A model generated the notes under the pieces. It ran no database searches. It was not told the origin of the DNA and worked only from the letters and a program-made list of their open reading frames with translations. Of a stretch of DNA of 64,000 nt, positions 33,889 through 44,345 are shown one piece after another (within the stretch, counting starts at the first letter, position 1; every line of letters starts with the position of its first letter). A program made the translations under genes and the position numbers. Source of the DNA: an uncultured bacterium (GTDB taxonomy: Bacteria > Bacillota_I > Bacilli_A > RFN20 > CAG-826); contig CASFKG010000001.1 in assembly GCA_949295325.1 (NCBI GenBank), forward strand, positions 455,928 through 519,927, in the 5' to 3' direction.

Positions 33889-34836
33889 ATGAACATCGTA
33901 ATAGCCTTAAGGAAAAAATTCCGTTCGAAGAGGGCGGAAGCCAGACAAAACAGCTACGAAAGGAAACACGACCTGCTTTTCAAACGCAAAGGCGGGACGG
34001 AAGCGGCCTTCGTGACGATGTTCATTGTCTTTGCCGTTTTTTCCATTACGTTCATATTCCCCTTCCTATGGATGCTGATGAACAGCTTCAAGTCGCAAAG
34101 CGAATTCGCCGTAAGCTTCATGTCGTGGCCAAAGTCCTTCAACTTCGACAACTTCATCGAAGCGGCGACCTTCAGCAACGTCACCACCCACCACTACAAC
34201 ATCTTCATGATGATGGGCATGAGCGTTCTCTGCGCGGGCCTAGGAACCCTGGCTACCGTCTTGACGAGTTCATGCGCGTCCTATGTCGTGGCCAAATACA
34301 AATTCCCGGGGCGTTCACTGATATTCGCGGTAGTCATATTCTCGCTTACCGTTCCCATCGTCGGGAGCTTGCCTAGTCAAATCCAACTCATGCAGGGCAT
34401 GCATCTCGACCAGACCGTCATCGGTCTCGTCTTCCTATATTCTGGCGGCTTCGGGACGAACTTCCTGCTTCTATACTCCTTCTTCAAGAACCTTTCCTGG
34501 ACTTATGTAGAAGCGGCGAAGATCGACGGAGCCAGCGATGCCCGCATCTTCTTCCAGATAATCGTGCCGATGGCCAAAGGACCGATCATAGCGGTCGGCA
34601 TCCTCTCGCTAATCGGACTTTGGAACGATTACCTCAACCCCTCCATCTTTCTCAAGGAACAGCCGACCATCGCCTACGGCATCAACGCACTCCGCGAAAC
34701 GATGCTCGAGAACCAGGGGCGTTATCCCCTCTTCTTCGCGGTCGTCATCCTTACCCTCATCCCGATCCTCCTGGTCTTCTGTTTCTTCAGCAAGACCATC
34801 ATGGAAAATACCGCCGTCGGCGGTCTGAAGGGCTAA
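33889..34836 (+). CDS. Sugar ABC transporter permease, MalG/UgpE type
   Basis: 315 residues, six TM helices, EAA loop EAAKIDGASDARIFFQIIVP (about 208-227). A cytoplasmic basic N terminus of about 40 residues precedes the first helix, a bit longer than usual. Second half of the membrane channel. Confidence 0.93.
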   Translation: MNIVIALRKKFRSKRAEARQNSYERKHDLLFKRKGGTEAAFVTMFIVFAVFSITFIFPFLWMLMNSFKSQSEFAVSFMSWPKSFNFDNFIEAATFSNVTTHHYNIFMMMGMSVLCAGLGTLATVLTSSCASYVVAKYKFPGRSLIFAVVIFSLTVPIVGSLPSQIQLMQGMHLDQTVIGLVFLYSGGFGTNFLLLYSFFKNLSWTYVEAAKIDGASDARIFFQIIVPMAKGPIIAVGILSLIGLWNDYLNPSIFLKEQPTIAYGINALRETMLENQGRYPLFFAVVILTLIPILLVFCFFSKTIMENTAVGGLKG

Positions 34837-34854
34837 AGCCCATAAGGAGATTTT

Positions 34855-36306
34855 ATGAAAAAGAACACCTTCAAGAAGGCCGCCTTCTACGGGGCCGCAT
34901 CCGTCTTGCTGCTGGGACTGACATCCTGCGGTCCGACCGGGCCAGAGCAGGCCGATACCTATTTCGAAAACGCCCGTTTCTATTACGATATCTCGGTAAA
35001 GACCCCCTATAACGTTTCGGTCGAAATCGGGACCACCGCGCCGGTTACCGAACTTACCAGCAGCCGCAATTCCGCGGAAGCCGGACAGTTCGTCAACCGC
35101 GACGGTATTCTTACCATTTCCGGCGAATTCCTTTCCAGCCTTTCGGCCGGGGAGAAGACCATCACTGCCACGACAGGCGAAGGCAGGATAACCATCGACG
35201 CTTTTTTGGTCCATAAAATCATACGGACCGCGGAAGACTTCCAGAATATAAACGACAGGCTGGACGGCTATTACATCCTCGGAAACGACATCGACCTTTC
35301 CGACATCGACAACTTCGAGCCTCTCGGCCGCCTCTATTCCGAAACGGATGTCCGGAATAAATACTTCCACGGAATATTGGACGGCAACGGATATACGGTC
35401 AGGAACGCGACCGTCCACTATAGCGACACCGTCGCGACCAATTACGGCAATTATTCCAATACCGGTTCGACCCACTTCGAGGAGGAATGCCATTTCGCGG
35501 GCGACAACATCGGGCTGTTCCAGGTCATAGGCTCCGCCGGCGAAGTCAGGAACATCGGCTTCGACAACATCGACGTCATGGGCCGCACGATCGTTGGGGC
35601 GGTGGCTGGCAACGTGCAAGGACGCGTCCACGATGTCTATATCGGGGACTGCGACGTAGCGATGTCGACCCATTTCTACGACGACGACTGCAATATGGGC
35701 GGTGCCTTTGGCATCGTCGCCGGCAGCGGCTCTGTCAGCAACGTGATTAGCGAAATCGACCACCTCCAGCTAGGTGCCCCGAGCACTACCAGTGTCAACT
35801 ATAACGGAGAAAACGTCGAAATCGTCAACGGCGTCTACCTCGATTTCGACGACGTATACGCCGGAGAAACCACCGGCAACGGCTGGGACCATCCGACCGG
35901 GGAAGGGGCTTCGGTACCTTGGTGGCGTTTTGCGGCCAGCGACAAAGTCGATACCGCCGGCACTCCCGTTATCGACAGCAACGGACATGCCACCAACGGC
36001 CAATATGCCTTTGTCGGCAAATGCTGGGGAAGCGTGAGCAACTGCGTCTCCCGTTCCTTCAACATCACCCCGATGGACGGGGCGACCAGGGCCGTCGACT
36101 TCGGGCAGACCCACGTCGGAAGCAACAAACCCACGAGCGGCGAAACCGACATGGGCATTATCGAAGACTGCGTCTTGGCCACTTCTTCCGAAATGAAGGA
36201 GGCTTCGACCTATTCCGCTTTCTCTAGCGACATCTGGGAGATCGAAGACGGCAAGGTTCCGACCCTCAAGAAGATCTATAACTCGGTCGAAAGCGTTGTC
36301 GAATAA
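34855..36306 (+). CDS. Lipoprotein with GLUG/beta-helix-like region
   Basis: 483 residues, lipobox LTSCGP, an Ig-like segment (about 40-115), then a GLUG-type right-handed beta-helix-like region (about 120-470; GNDIDLSDIDNFEPLG, FHGILDGNGYTVRNATV, NIGFDNIDVMGRTIVGAVAG). No catalytic motif identified. It sits between the permeases and the phosphorylase, so it is very likely a surface-exposed glucan-capture protein made with the transporter. It shares the fold type with the TM-anchored protein at 24646. AAGGAG before the ATG. Confidence 0.75.
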   Translation: MKKNTFKKAAFYGAASVLLLGLTSCGPTGPEQADTYFENARFYYDISVKTPYNVSVEIGTTAPVTELTSSRNSAEAGQFVNRDGILTISGEFLSSLSAGEKTITATTGEGRITIDAFLVHKIIRTAEDFQNINDRLDGYYILGNDIDLSDIDNFEPLGRLYSETDVRNKYFHGILDGNGYTVRNATVHYSDTVATNYGNYSNTGSTHFEEECHFAGDNIGLFQVIGSAGEVRNIGFDNIDVMGRTIVGAVAGNVQGRVHDVYIGDCDVAMSTHFYDDDCNMGGAFGIVAGSGSVSNVISEIDHLQLGAPSTTSVNYNGENVEIVNGVYLDFDDVYAGETTGNGWDHPTGEGASVPWWRFAASDKVDTAGTPVIDSNGHATNGQYAFVGKCWGSVSNCVSRSFNITPMDGATRAVDFGQTHVGSNKPTSGETDMGIIEDCVLATSSEMKEASTYSAFSSDIWEIEDGKVPTLKKIYNSVESVVE

Positions 36307-36352
36307 AAAATCGCGCAAAAACAAAACATTCTTCTGATTTTACGGAGCAAAC

Positions 36353-39300
36353 ATGGCTACCTATTCGTTTAAAAACAACCGTTTCCGCATCGAGGATTAC
36401 CAGAAGGCCACTCCCTTCTGCTCCTTTTTGCCGGCCGTGGCCGGTAAAGACGGGAAACCCCTTTGGGCCTTTTATGCCTCGGTAGGGCAGGCCATGGGGG
36501 GATTCGGGGCTACCAGCAAGGTAACTCCGATAGCCCCCTTCGACTCCGCGCATATGGCCTACGAAAACATCCCCATCAGGGGGTTCAGGACCTTCCTAAA
36601 AATCGACGGACGGCCCCTAACCCCCTTTTTTGGGGAATCAAGCGCCAAGCGCAACATGGAGACCTCCCTCCACGACCTACGCATCGAGGAAATAGGGGAG
36701 GACTACGAACTATCGTTTACTTATAGCGGTATCCCACACGAGACCTTCCCGGGGCTCATAAGGAAACTGGTTCTCAAGAACACTTCCGATTCCGATAAGA
36801 CCTTCACCTGCATTGATGGCCTTCCGGTTTTCTTCCCGCTGGGTTTAAGCAATTCCGACTACAAGCAGCTCGTTTCCCTCATGGAAGCCTACTGCGAGGT
36901 CAACGGTTTGGAGGACCGCCGCGTTTTCGCCAAGTTCAAGACCTCGACCGGGGACAACGCGGTCGTGGCCCTGAACGAAAAGGGCAACGGCTACTTCGCC
37001 AAGGACGAAGAGGGGCGGCTGCTTTACTGCATAGCCGATCCGGCGGCCGTCTTCGGCGATGATCTTAGCCTATTGACCGCGAAGCCCTTCTTCGAGAAGA
37101 GCTACTCGTCATTTTCCAAATATGCCCAGCAAAGGGAAAACAAACTCCCCTCCGCCTTCTTTGCCTTCAACCGTACCCTAAGCGCCGGGGAAACCTATAC
37201 GGTCTACGAAGTGTACGGCTCTTTCCTTACCGAAGAGAGCTTCCGCGAAGCCGAAAAGAGGCTGTCCAAGGATTATCTCGATACGCTGATCGAGCAAAAC
37301 GAGCAGCTCGTCGAGTCGCTCGTCTCGCCCATCACGACCCATACCGGCAACCCCGTCTTCGACTTGTTCGCCGCCCAGAGCTACCTGGACAATAACCTAA
37401 GAGGCGGATTCCCCGCCAATCTCGGGAGCCGGGAAAGCCCGATTCCCTACTATTTGTTCGGCCGCAAGCACGGCGACATGGAACGCGACTACAACGACTT
37501 CGTGATCCCGGCCGAGTACTGTTCTTCCGGCCCCGGGAACTTCCGCGACGTCAACCAGAACCGGCGTAACGATCTGTTTTTTGCTCCTTTCATCGGTGAC
37601 TACAACATCCATCTTTTCTTCGACCTCATCCAGATAGACGGGCAGAACCCCCTGAACGTCAAGCCGGAAACGTTCGTCCTCAGTAAGAAACTCGGTTACA
37701 AGAAATTCGTCGACAACATCCCAGCCGACTTCCAGGATGGATTCAAGGAACTGCTCAAGGGCCGTTTCGAACCTTCCGGACTCTTGCATTTCCTCATCGA
37801 CACGGCCGGCCTCGAAAAGTGGAAGGCGCAGCGGCTATTTGAAGAAATTCTGAAAGCCTGCCATCAGGAGGAAGAAGCAAACTTCGCGGAAGGCTATTGG
37901 GTCGACCATTGGACCTACAACGTCGATTTGTTGGAAAACTATTCTTCGATTTTCCCCGATAGGGAAGAAGAACTTCTCTTCCGAAACGACTATTCATATT
38001 TCCACTCGCCGGTTTATGTGGAACCAAGAAGCGAGAAGTACTGTCTGCTCGGCGATGGTCGCGTGCGCCAGTACGGGGCCATCGACTTGAAAGGCATGCA
38101 GGAATATTGCCGCAAAAACGGCATCGATATCGGCAAAACCGATTGGCTAAAGGACAAAGCCGGCAACCGCGTCCATTCTACCTTGGCGGAAAAGATAGTC
38201 GGTTTGATTCTCGTTAAGTTCTCGACGCTTGACAGCCTGCAGATGGGAATCGAGATGGAATGCGAAAAACCGGGCTGGAACGATGCGATGAACGGACTAC
38301 CCGGGCTCTTCGGTTCGGGACTAAGCGAAACGGTCGAATTGCTCCGGCTGGTCAATTATGCCTCACAGCACCTTGCGCCTTTCAAGGATAGGAGCCTCGA
38401 GCTGCTTGTCGAACAGGTTCCGCTTTACGCTGCCCTTTGCTCCATGACCTCCTTACTCAAAAACGGGATGGTCGGTCGCTTCGAATACTGGGACAAAGTG
38501 ACGACTGCCAGGGAAGAACTTCGGGCCAAATGCCGCTACGAAGTAACTGGGGATAAGAAGGCAATAGCCATTTCAGACGTACTCTCCCTTCTCGAGCGGA
38601 TGAAAGCCATCCTTGCCGACGGCATAAGACGGGCCAAGGCCGCCGGAAACGGCATCCTCCCGAGTTATCTGATTTACAGGGTCAAGAGTTACGAGAAGAC
38701 CGGACACGTCAACCACCTAGGCTATCAGACCGTGAAGGCGACCGCTTTCGAACTCGAAACCATCCCGCCTTTCCTCGAGGCCAGCGCCAGGGCCTTGAAA
38801 CTCGGAAAGGAGTTCGTCGGCAAAGAGGATTTGTCCGCCATCAAGGCATCTGGCCTTTACGACAGGAAGCTCGGGGTCTACAAGACCTGCGCCGACATTG
38901 ACGATGCCCCCTTCGAAATCGGACGCGTCCATGCGTTTACGAAAGGCTGGCTGGAAAGGGAATGCGACTTCCTCCACATGTCCTACAAGTACCTCCTCGG
39001 CCTGCTGAAGGCCGGTTATTTCCGGGAATGGGCCAAGGAAGCCAAAACCAATCTGACCATGGAACTCGATCCAAAGGTCTATGGCCGCAATCCGACCGAG
39101 GCCTCTTCCTTCATCGTTCCGACCTGCAATCCGGATTCAAGCAAGCACGGCCGCGGCTTCTTTGCCCGCCTTAGCGGCGCGAACGCCGAGTTCCTCAATA
39201 TGTACGTGATTCTCTTCGCCGGCGAGCATGTCTTCTCCTACGAAGACGGGAAGCTGCACTTCCATCTAAAACCGCATTTGCCGGCATCGCTGTTCGACGA

Positions 39301-39499
39301 AGGAGGGAACGCGACATTCCGCCTGTTGGGAAAGATCGACGTCACTTACCATAACCCCGGGCGCATCGATACGCTCAACGGGGAATATTCCCTCGTCTAT
39401 TCGATCGACGGCATCGACTACCATGCCGTCGAAGGCGATTTGGCCGCCCGCATAAGGGAAGGGCTGGTATCAAAGATTTCAGTGAGGATCGAAAAATGA
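36353..39499 (+). CDS. Large inverting glycoside phosphorylase (GH94/GH149/GH161 group)
   Basis: 1048 residues, no signal peptide. N-terminal beta-sandwich (about 1-320), an (alpha/alpha)6 barrel (about 340-950) with PGNFRDVNQNRRND (about 392-405) and KPGWNDAMNGLPGLFG (about 640-655), and a small C-terminal domain. Asp644 in GWND corresponds by position to the catalytic acid in the GH94 WND motif. Size and motifs fit the beta-1,3-glucan phosphorylase families (GH149/GH161) better than classical GH94. It would use phosphate to release glucose 1-phosphate from imported laminari-oligosaccharides, saving ATP. ATGA overlap with the next gene. Confidence 0.85.
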   Translation: MATYSFKNNRFRIEDYQKATPFCSFLPAVAGKDGKPLWAFYASVGQAMGGFGATSKVTPIAPFDSAHMAYENIPIRGFRTFLKIDGRPLTPFFGESSAKRNMETSLHDLRIEEIGEDYELSFTYSGIPHETFPGLIRKLVLKNTSDSDKTFTCIDGLPVFFPLGLSNSDYKQLVSLMEAYCEVNGLEDRRVFAKFKTSTGDNAVVALNEKGNGYFAKDEEGRLLYCIADPAAVFGDDLSLLTAKPFFEKSYSSFSKYAQQRENKLPSAFFAFNRTLSAGETYTVYEVYGSFLTEESFREAEKRLSKDYLDTLIEQNEQLVESLVSPITTHTGNPVFDLFAAQSYLDNNLRGGFPANLGSRESPIPYYLFGRKHGDMERDYNDFVIPAEYCSSGPGNFRDVNQNRRNDLFFAPFIGDYNIHLFFDLIQIDGQNPLNVKPETFVLSKKLGYKKFVDNIPADFQDGFKELLKGRFEPSGLLHFLIDTAGLEKWKAQRLFEEILKACHQEEEANFAEGYWVDHWTYNVDLLENYSSIFPDREEELLFRNDYSYFHSPVYVEPRSEKYCLLGDGRVRQYGAIDLKGMQEYCRKNGIDIGKTDWLKDKAGNRVHSTLAEKIVGLILVKFSTLDSLQMGIEMECEKPGWNDAMNGLPGLFGSGLSETVELLRLVNYASQHLAPFKDRSLELLVEQVPLYAALCSMTSLLKNGMVGRFEYWDKVTTAREELRAKCRYEVTGDKKAIAISDVLSLLERMKAILADGIRRAKAAGNGILPSYLIYRVKSYEKTGHVNHLGYQTVKATAFELETIPPFLEASARALKLGKEFVGKEDLSAIKASGLYDRKLGVYKTCADIDDAPFEIGRVHAFTKGWLERECDFLHMSYKYLLGLLKAGYFREWAKEAKTNLTMELDPKVYGRNPTEASSFIVPTCNPDSSKHGRGFFARLSGANAEFLNMYVILFAGEHVFSYEDGKLHFHLKPHLPASLFDEGGNATFRLLGKIDVTYHNPGRIDTLNGEYSLVYSIDGIDYHAVEGDLAARIREGLVSKISVRIEK

Positions 39500-40491
39500 A
39501 AAAGAAAATGCCTTTGCTCGTTCTTCTCGGCCTGACCGCCCTCGGACTTTCCGCCTGCTCGTTTTCGTTCCATTACGAATGGAGCGATTCTTCCACCGGG
39601 GAAGAAACGACATCCGCGACGGAAGAAAAACCGGATCCAGAGCCAACCAGCTCTTCCGACACGGACGTGGATCCCGATCCCGAACCCGCGACTTCTTCCA
39701 CCACCGAGGAGGAACCGGATCCCGATCCCGATCCCGACCCCGAACCGGAGGACAAACTCGTTTGGAGCGACGAATTCGACGGCACGGCTCTCGACACCAG
39801 TAAATGGACCTGCGAAACCGGAACCGGCAACAACGGCTGGGGCAATTGGGAACAACAGTACTACCGGGCGGAAAACGCTACGGTAGGAGGAGGATATCTG
39901 ACCATAACCGCCAAGAAGGAAAGCTATGGCGGGATGCGCTATACCTCCGCGCGGCTCAAGACCCAAGGGAAGTTCTCCTTTACCTATGGTAAGGTCGAGG
40001 CCCGCATGAGGTTACCAGGCATTACCGGCAGCTGGCCGGCCTTCTGGATGCTTCCCGAAAACCTTTTCCAAGGCCGCGGTTGGCCGTGGAACGGCGAAAT
40101 AGACATAATGGAAAACCGGGGCAACCAGCCAAACCAATACCTCTCGACCATCCATACCGGACAGGAAAACGCTTCAGAATGGTGGAGCACGCAGAACACC
40201 TCGGGCGATATCACCCTCAATAGCCCGGTTACCGACTGGCATACCTACGGCGTCATCTGGACCGCGGACTATTTCTCTTTCTATTACGACGACATCACCA
40301 CCTACATGGTCACCAAGGACCGTTGGCAGAGCTGGAGTGCCTATGCCGGTACTTCAGCGCCATTCAACCAGAATTTCTTCATCCTTTTGAACCTCGCGAT
40401 AGGAGGGCAGTTCATTTCGCAGCAGCTGCCGGATGATTCACAGCTTCCCTGTCAGATGCAGGTCGATTATGTGAGGGTTTATTCCCTATGA
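39496..40491 (+). CDS. GH16 endo-beta-1,3-glucanase lipoprotein (linker type)
   Basis: 331 residues. Lipobox LSACSF, acidic Pro linker (about 35-87), GH16 domain (about 90-330). Active site GEIDIMEN: Glu201 nucleophile, Asp203, Glu206 acid/base, the beta-bulge form usual in laminarinases. [12 protein letters not shown] and the C-terminal [10 protein letters not shown] are typical. Translationally coupled to both neighbours by ATGA overlaps. Confidence 0.95.
   Translation: MKKKMPLLVLLGLTALGLSACSFSFHYEWSDSSTGEETTSATEEKPDPEPTSSSDTDVDPDPEPATSSTTEEEPDPDPDPDPEPEDKLVWSDEFDGTALDTSKWTCETGTGNNGWGNWEQQYYRAENATVGGGYLTITAKKESYGGMRYTSARLKTQGKFSFTYGKVEARMRLPGITGSWPAFWMLPENLFQGRGWPWNGEIDIMENRGNQPNQYLSTIHTGQENASEWWSTQNTSGDITLNSPVTDWHTYGVIWTADYFSFYYDDITTYMVTKDRWQSWSAYAGTSAPFNQNFFILLNLAIGGQFISQQLPDDSQLPCQMQVDYVRVYSL
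39590..39752 (+). repeat. Acidic proline linker repeat in GH16 lipoprotein
   Basis: Alternating Pro with Asp/Glu and Ser/Thr blocks between the lipid anchor and the catalytic domain. Confidence 0.8.
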
Positions 40492-41363
40492 AAAAATTAC
40501 TTGGCTTTCTTGCCTTGCCTTTGCTTCTTCTTACCGCCTGCGGTGGGGAAGAAGGCGGAACCAGCGGGGAATTCACCTTGGTCTGGAGCGACGAATTCGA
40601 GGGAACGACCCTCGATTCCGCGAAATGGGACGTCATGACCGGCAACGGTGCCGAGTACGGAAACCCCGGCTGGGGCAACAACGAAGCCGAGTGGTATCAA
40701 GAAGACAACATTTCGCTTAAAGACGGCAATCTTGTCATTACCGCCAAAAAAGAACGGATCGAAGGCGAAGGCAAAACCTTCGAATATACCTCGGCCCGCA
40801 TCAGGACCTACCAGAAGGCTTATTGGACATACGGTCGCTTCGAGGCGAGGATGGCCCTTCCCAACGTCGACGGCATGTGGCCGGCTTTCTGGATGCTCCC
40901 GGAAGAAAACTACAACAACCAAGGATGGCCGGTATCCGGGGAAATAGACATAATGGAGGCCAGGGGAAGCAGCGATTTGGCTACTTCGGGTGCCCTCCAC
41001 TATGCGAACACCAACGGGCAGCATATCTACCAGACCGGTACCAAGTCCTTCAGCCGCCGAAACGGCGAGAGCAACACCGATTTCCATGTCTACGCAATCG
41101 AATGGGACGAGGAAAGGATCGACTGGTTCGTCGACGACGACTTGTTCTTCTCGGTGGAGCGTCGGGTATGGCATCCGGACGGGAACAGGATCTACCCGGA
41201 TGACGATTCCGCGCCGTTTGATCGCCCTTTCCACATACTCCTGAACCTCGCGGTAGGCGGTAACTTCGATAACGGGACCATGCCTCCCAATGACTTCGAA
41301 TCGGCCGAATTGAAGGTCGATTACGTCCGCGTCTATCAGTGGAACTATCTCCTGGAGGACTAG
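40488..41363 (+). CDS. GH16 endo-beta-1,3-glucanase lipoprotein (no linker)
   Basis: 291 residues. Lipobox LTACGG and only about 10 residues before the GH16 domain, so it would work close to the membrane. Active site [10 protein letters not shown]: Glu152, Asp154, Glu157. About half of its residues match the preceding GH16 by eye, consistent with tandem duplication followed by loss or gain of the linker. An insertion near residues 200-240 ([14 protein letters not shown]) is typical of laminarinases. Confidence 0.95.
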   Translation: MKKLLGFLALPLLLLTACGGEEGGTSGEFTLVWSDEFEGTTLDSAKWDVMTGNGAEYGNPGWGNNEAEWYQEDNISLKDGNLVITAKKERIEGEGKTFEYTSARIRTYQKAYWTYGRFEARMALPNVDGMWPAFWMLPEENYNNQGWPVSGEIDIMEARGSSDLATSGALHYANTNGQHIYQTGTKSFSRRNGESNTDFHVYAIEWDEERIDWFVDDDLFFSVERRVWHPDGNRIYPDDDSAPFDRPFHILLNLAVGGNFDNGTMPPNDFESAELKVDYVRVYQWNYLLED

Positions 41364-41364
41364 C

Positions 41365-42795
41365 ATGGGACGCATAGACATGGAAAAAATCAGGGCTTGG
41401 CGTGAGAAGTCGAAAGCCAAGTCCAAGGCCGAAAAGGAAGCCTTCGGGGCCGAAACCGCGATTTTGAATGCCAACTCGGCCTATGCGAAGCTCGTCGATA
41501 GGGCCGAGGCCGAAAACAAAAAGGAAAGCCAGGGGCTCGACGTCGGCAACGACTACCTGGTCAGTTGCCGCCATTTGACCAAGATATACGCTAATCGAGT
41601 GGAGGCGGTCCACGACTTCAATCTCGATATCAAGGAAGGGGAGTTCATCGTCCTTGTCGGCCCCAGCGGCTGCGGCAAATCCACGACCCTCCGCATGATC
41701 GCGGGGCTAGAAGACATTACCTACGGGTCCTTGTTCATCGACGGGAAATACTCCAACGACCTCCTCCCCAAGGAAAGAGGAGTGTCCATGGTCTTCCAAA
41801 GCTACGCGCTTTATCCCCACATGTCGGTTTACGACAACATGGCCTTCGGCCTCAGCGGCCTAGACAAAGAGGAAATCGATGCCCGCATCAAGGAAGCCTC
41901 GGCCCTGCTCGAAATAACCCCTTATCTAGATAGGAAGCCGACCGCCCTCAGCGGCGGTCAGTGCCAACGCGTTGCCCTAGGCCGGGCCATCGTCAGGAAA
42001 AGTCGCATCTTCCTGCTGGACGAGCCTCTTAGCAACCTCGACGCGAAACTCCGCGTCCAGATGAGAAGCGAGTTGGTCAAGCTCCACGAGCGGCTCAAGA
42101 ACACGATGATCTACGTCACCCACGACCAGACGGAAGCCATGACCATGGCCGACCGCATCGTGGTTCTCAAAAACGGCTACGTGATGCAGATCGGTACTCC
42201 AAGGGAAATATACGACAACCCCGCGAACGTCTTCGTCGCGACATTCCTAGGCTCCCCGACGATGAACATCATCGAGGCCCGTTACGAGAGCAAGCGGATA
42301 GTTTTTCCTAATGGGGAAATCTACGAACTCTCCGCGAAGGAGTGTAAGGACCTCGAAGCCTATTACCAAAATAGCCTGAAGAGCCTTAAAGAACGCAAGA
42401 AGGCCCTTGTGGAGGAACACGAACAAAGGCAGAAGCTCGCCGAGGAAAGAAAGGCCCTAGGAAGCCTCCCTCCCCACTTCGACGAGGAACTTTCCGAGAT
42501 CGATGACCGTCTCGATGCGGTGGAGGATTTCATCGCCCACAAGGCCGGCAGGATCTATTTCGGCATCCGTCCGGAAGACGTAAGGATTTCGAATAGGGGA
42601 GGCTACAAGGCCAATCTCGACGTGGCCGAACTGCTCGGGGCGGAGTATTACGTCCACGTCTACTTCTCCAACCAGAAGATGGTGGCCAAGGTTTCCGCGG
42701 AGGATTATAAAGGCCCGGGCAACGGTTTCGGCCTTATTTTCGCAAAGGGCAAGGGACACCTTTTTGACTTCGTTAGCGGCGAACGCATAGGCTAA
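41365..42795 (+). CDS. Sugar ABC transporter ATPase, MsmX/UgpC-like, with extra segments
   Basis: 476 residues, about 100 more than MsmX. Walker [10 protein letters not shown] (about 99-107), Q-loop, [16 protein letters not shown] (about 195), Walker [14 protein letters not shown] (Asp219, Glu220), H-loop [14 protein letters not shown]-type C terminus ([10 protein letters not shown]). A charged N-terminal extension of ~60 residues and a predicted coiled coil of ~75 residues (about 320-395, rich in Lys/Glu) inserted in the regulatory domain are unusual. It probably powers the importer whose permeases are in the same operon. Followed by a terminator. Confidence 0.93.
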   Translation: MGRIDMEKIRAWREKSKAKSKAEKEAFGAETAILNANSAYAKLVDRAEAENKKESQGLDVGNDYLVSCRHLTKIYANRVEAVHDFNLDIKEGEFIVLVGPSGCGKSTTLRMIAGLEDITYGSLFIDGKYSNDLLPKERGVSMVFQSYALYPHMSVYDNMAFGLSGLDKEEIDARIKEASALLEITPYLDRKPTALSGGQCQRVALGRAIVRKSRIFLLDEPLSNLDAKLRVQMRSELVKLHERLKNTMIYVTHDQTEAMTMADRIVVLKNGYVMQIGTPREIYDNPANVFVATFLGSPTMNIIEARYESKRIVFPNGEIYELSAKECKDLEAYYQNSLKSLKERKKALVEEHEQRQKLAEERKALGSLPPHFDEELSEIDDRLDAVEDFIAHKAGRIYFGIRPEDVRISNRGGYKANLDVAELLGAEYYVHVYFSNQKMVAKVSAEDYKGPGNGFGLIFAKGKGHLFDFVSGERIG

Positions 42796-42805
42796 ATCTT
42801 TGTCT

Positions 42806-42835
42806 AAAAGAGCCCGCCTATGCGGGCTTTTACTT
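42806..42835 (+). terminator. Intrinsic terminator closing glucan operon
   Basis: AGCCCGC and GCGGGCT around CTAT, preceded by AAAAG and followed by TTTACTTTT. Confidence 0.85.
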
Positions 42836-42893
42836 TTGTCTATTAATTCCGCCAATTTTTCCTCTTTTGTCAAAACGAGCCGGTTTTTGCAGC

Positions 42894-42922
42894 AAAAAAG
42901 GCCCCGCCGGAGCGGGACCTTG
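42894..42922 (-). terminator. Intrinsic terminator of eno
   Basis: On the minus strand AAGGTCCCGC pairs with GCGGGGCCTT (one G-U) around TCCG, ending in TTTTTT. Confidence 0.85.
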
Positions 42923-42931
42923 ATAGGCGAT

Positions 42932-44230
<1,299 letters not shown>

Positions 44231-44270
44231 CTAATTTCTTCTCCTTTGTGCTGTGCTTACTATGTAAGCC

Positions 44271-44287
44271 GCCACAATTATAGTGGC
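44271..44287 (-). promoter_or_regulatory. eno promoter -10 framed by inverted repeat
   Basis: On the minus strand TATAAT (44277-44282) lies between GCCAC and GTGGC, a perfect 5-bp-arm repeat. eno is a case with a normal leader and Shine-Dalgarno site. Confidence 0.55.
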
Positions 44288-44332
44288 CTTTTCGCCATTG
44301 AGAAAGAGAAGGGCAAAAAGCCTTTTATAGAG

Positions 44333-44338
44333 TAGAAT
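44333..44338 (+). promoter_or_regulatory. -10 element of glycosyltransferase-like gene (leaderless)
   Basis: TAGAAT ends 7 nt before the ATG at 44346; no Shine-Dalgarno site. Confidence 0.55.
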
Positions 44339-44345
44339 AGGCACG

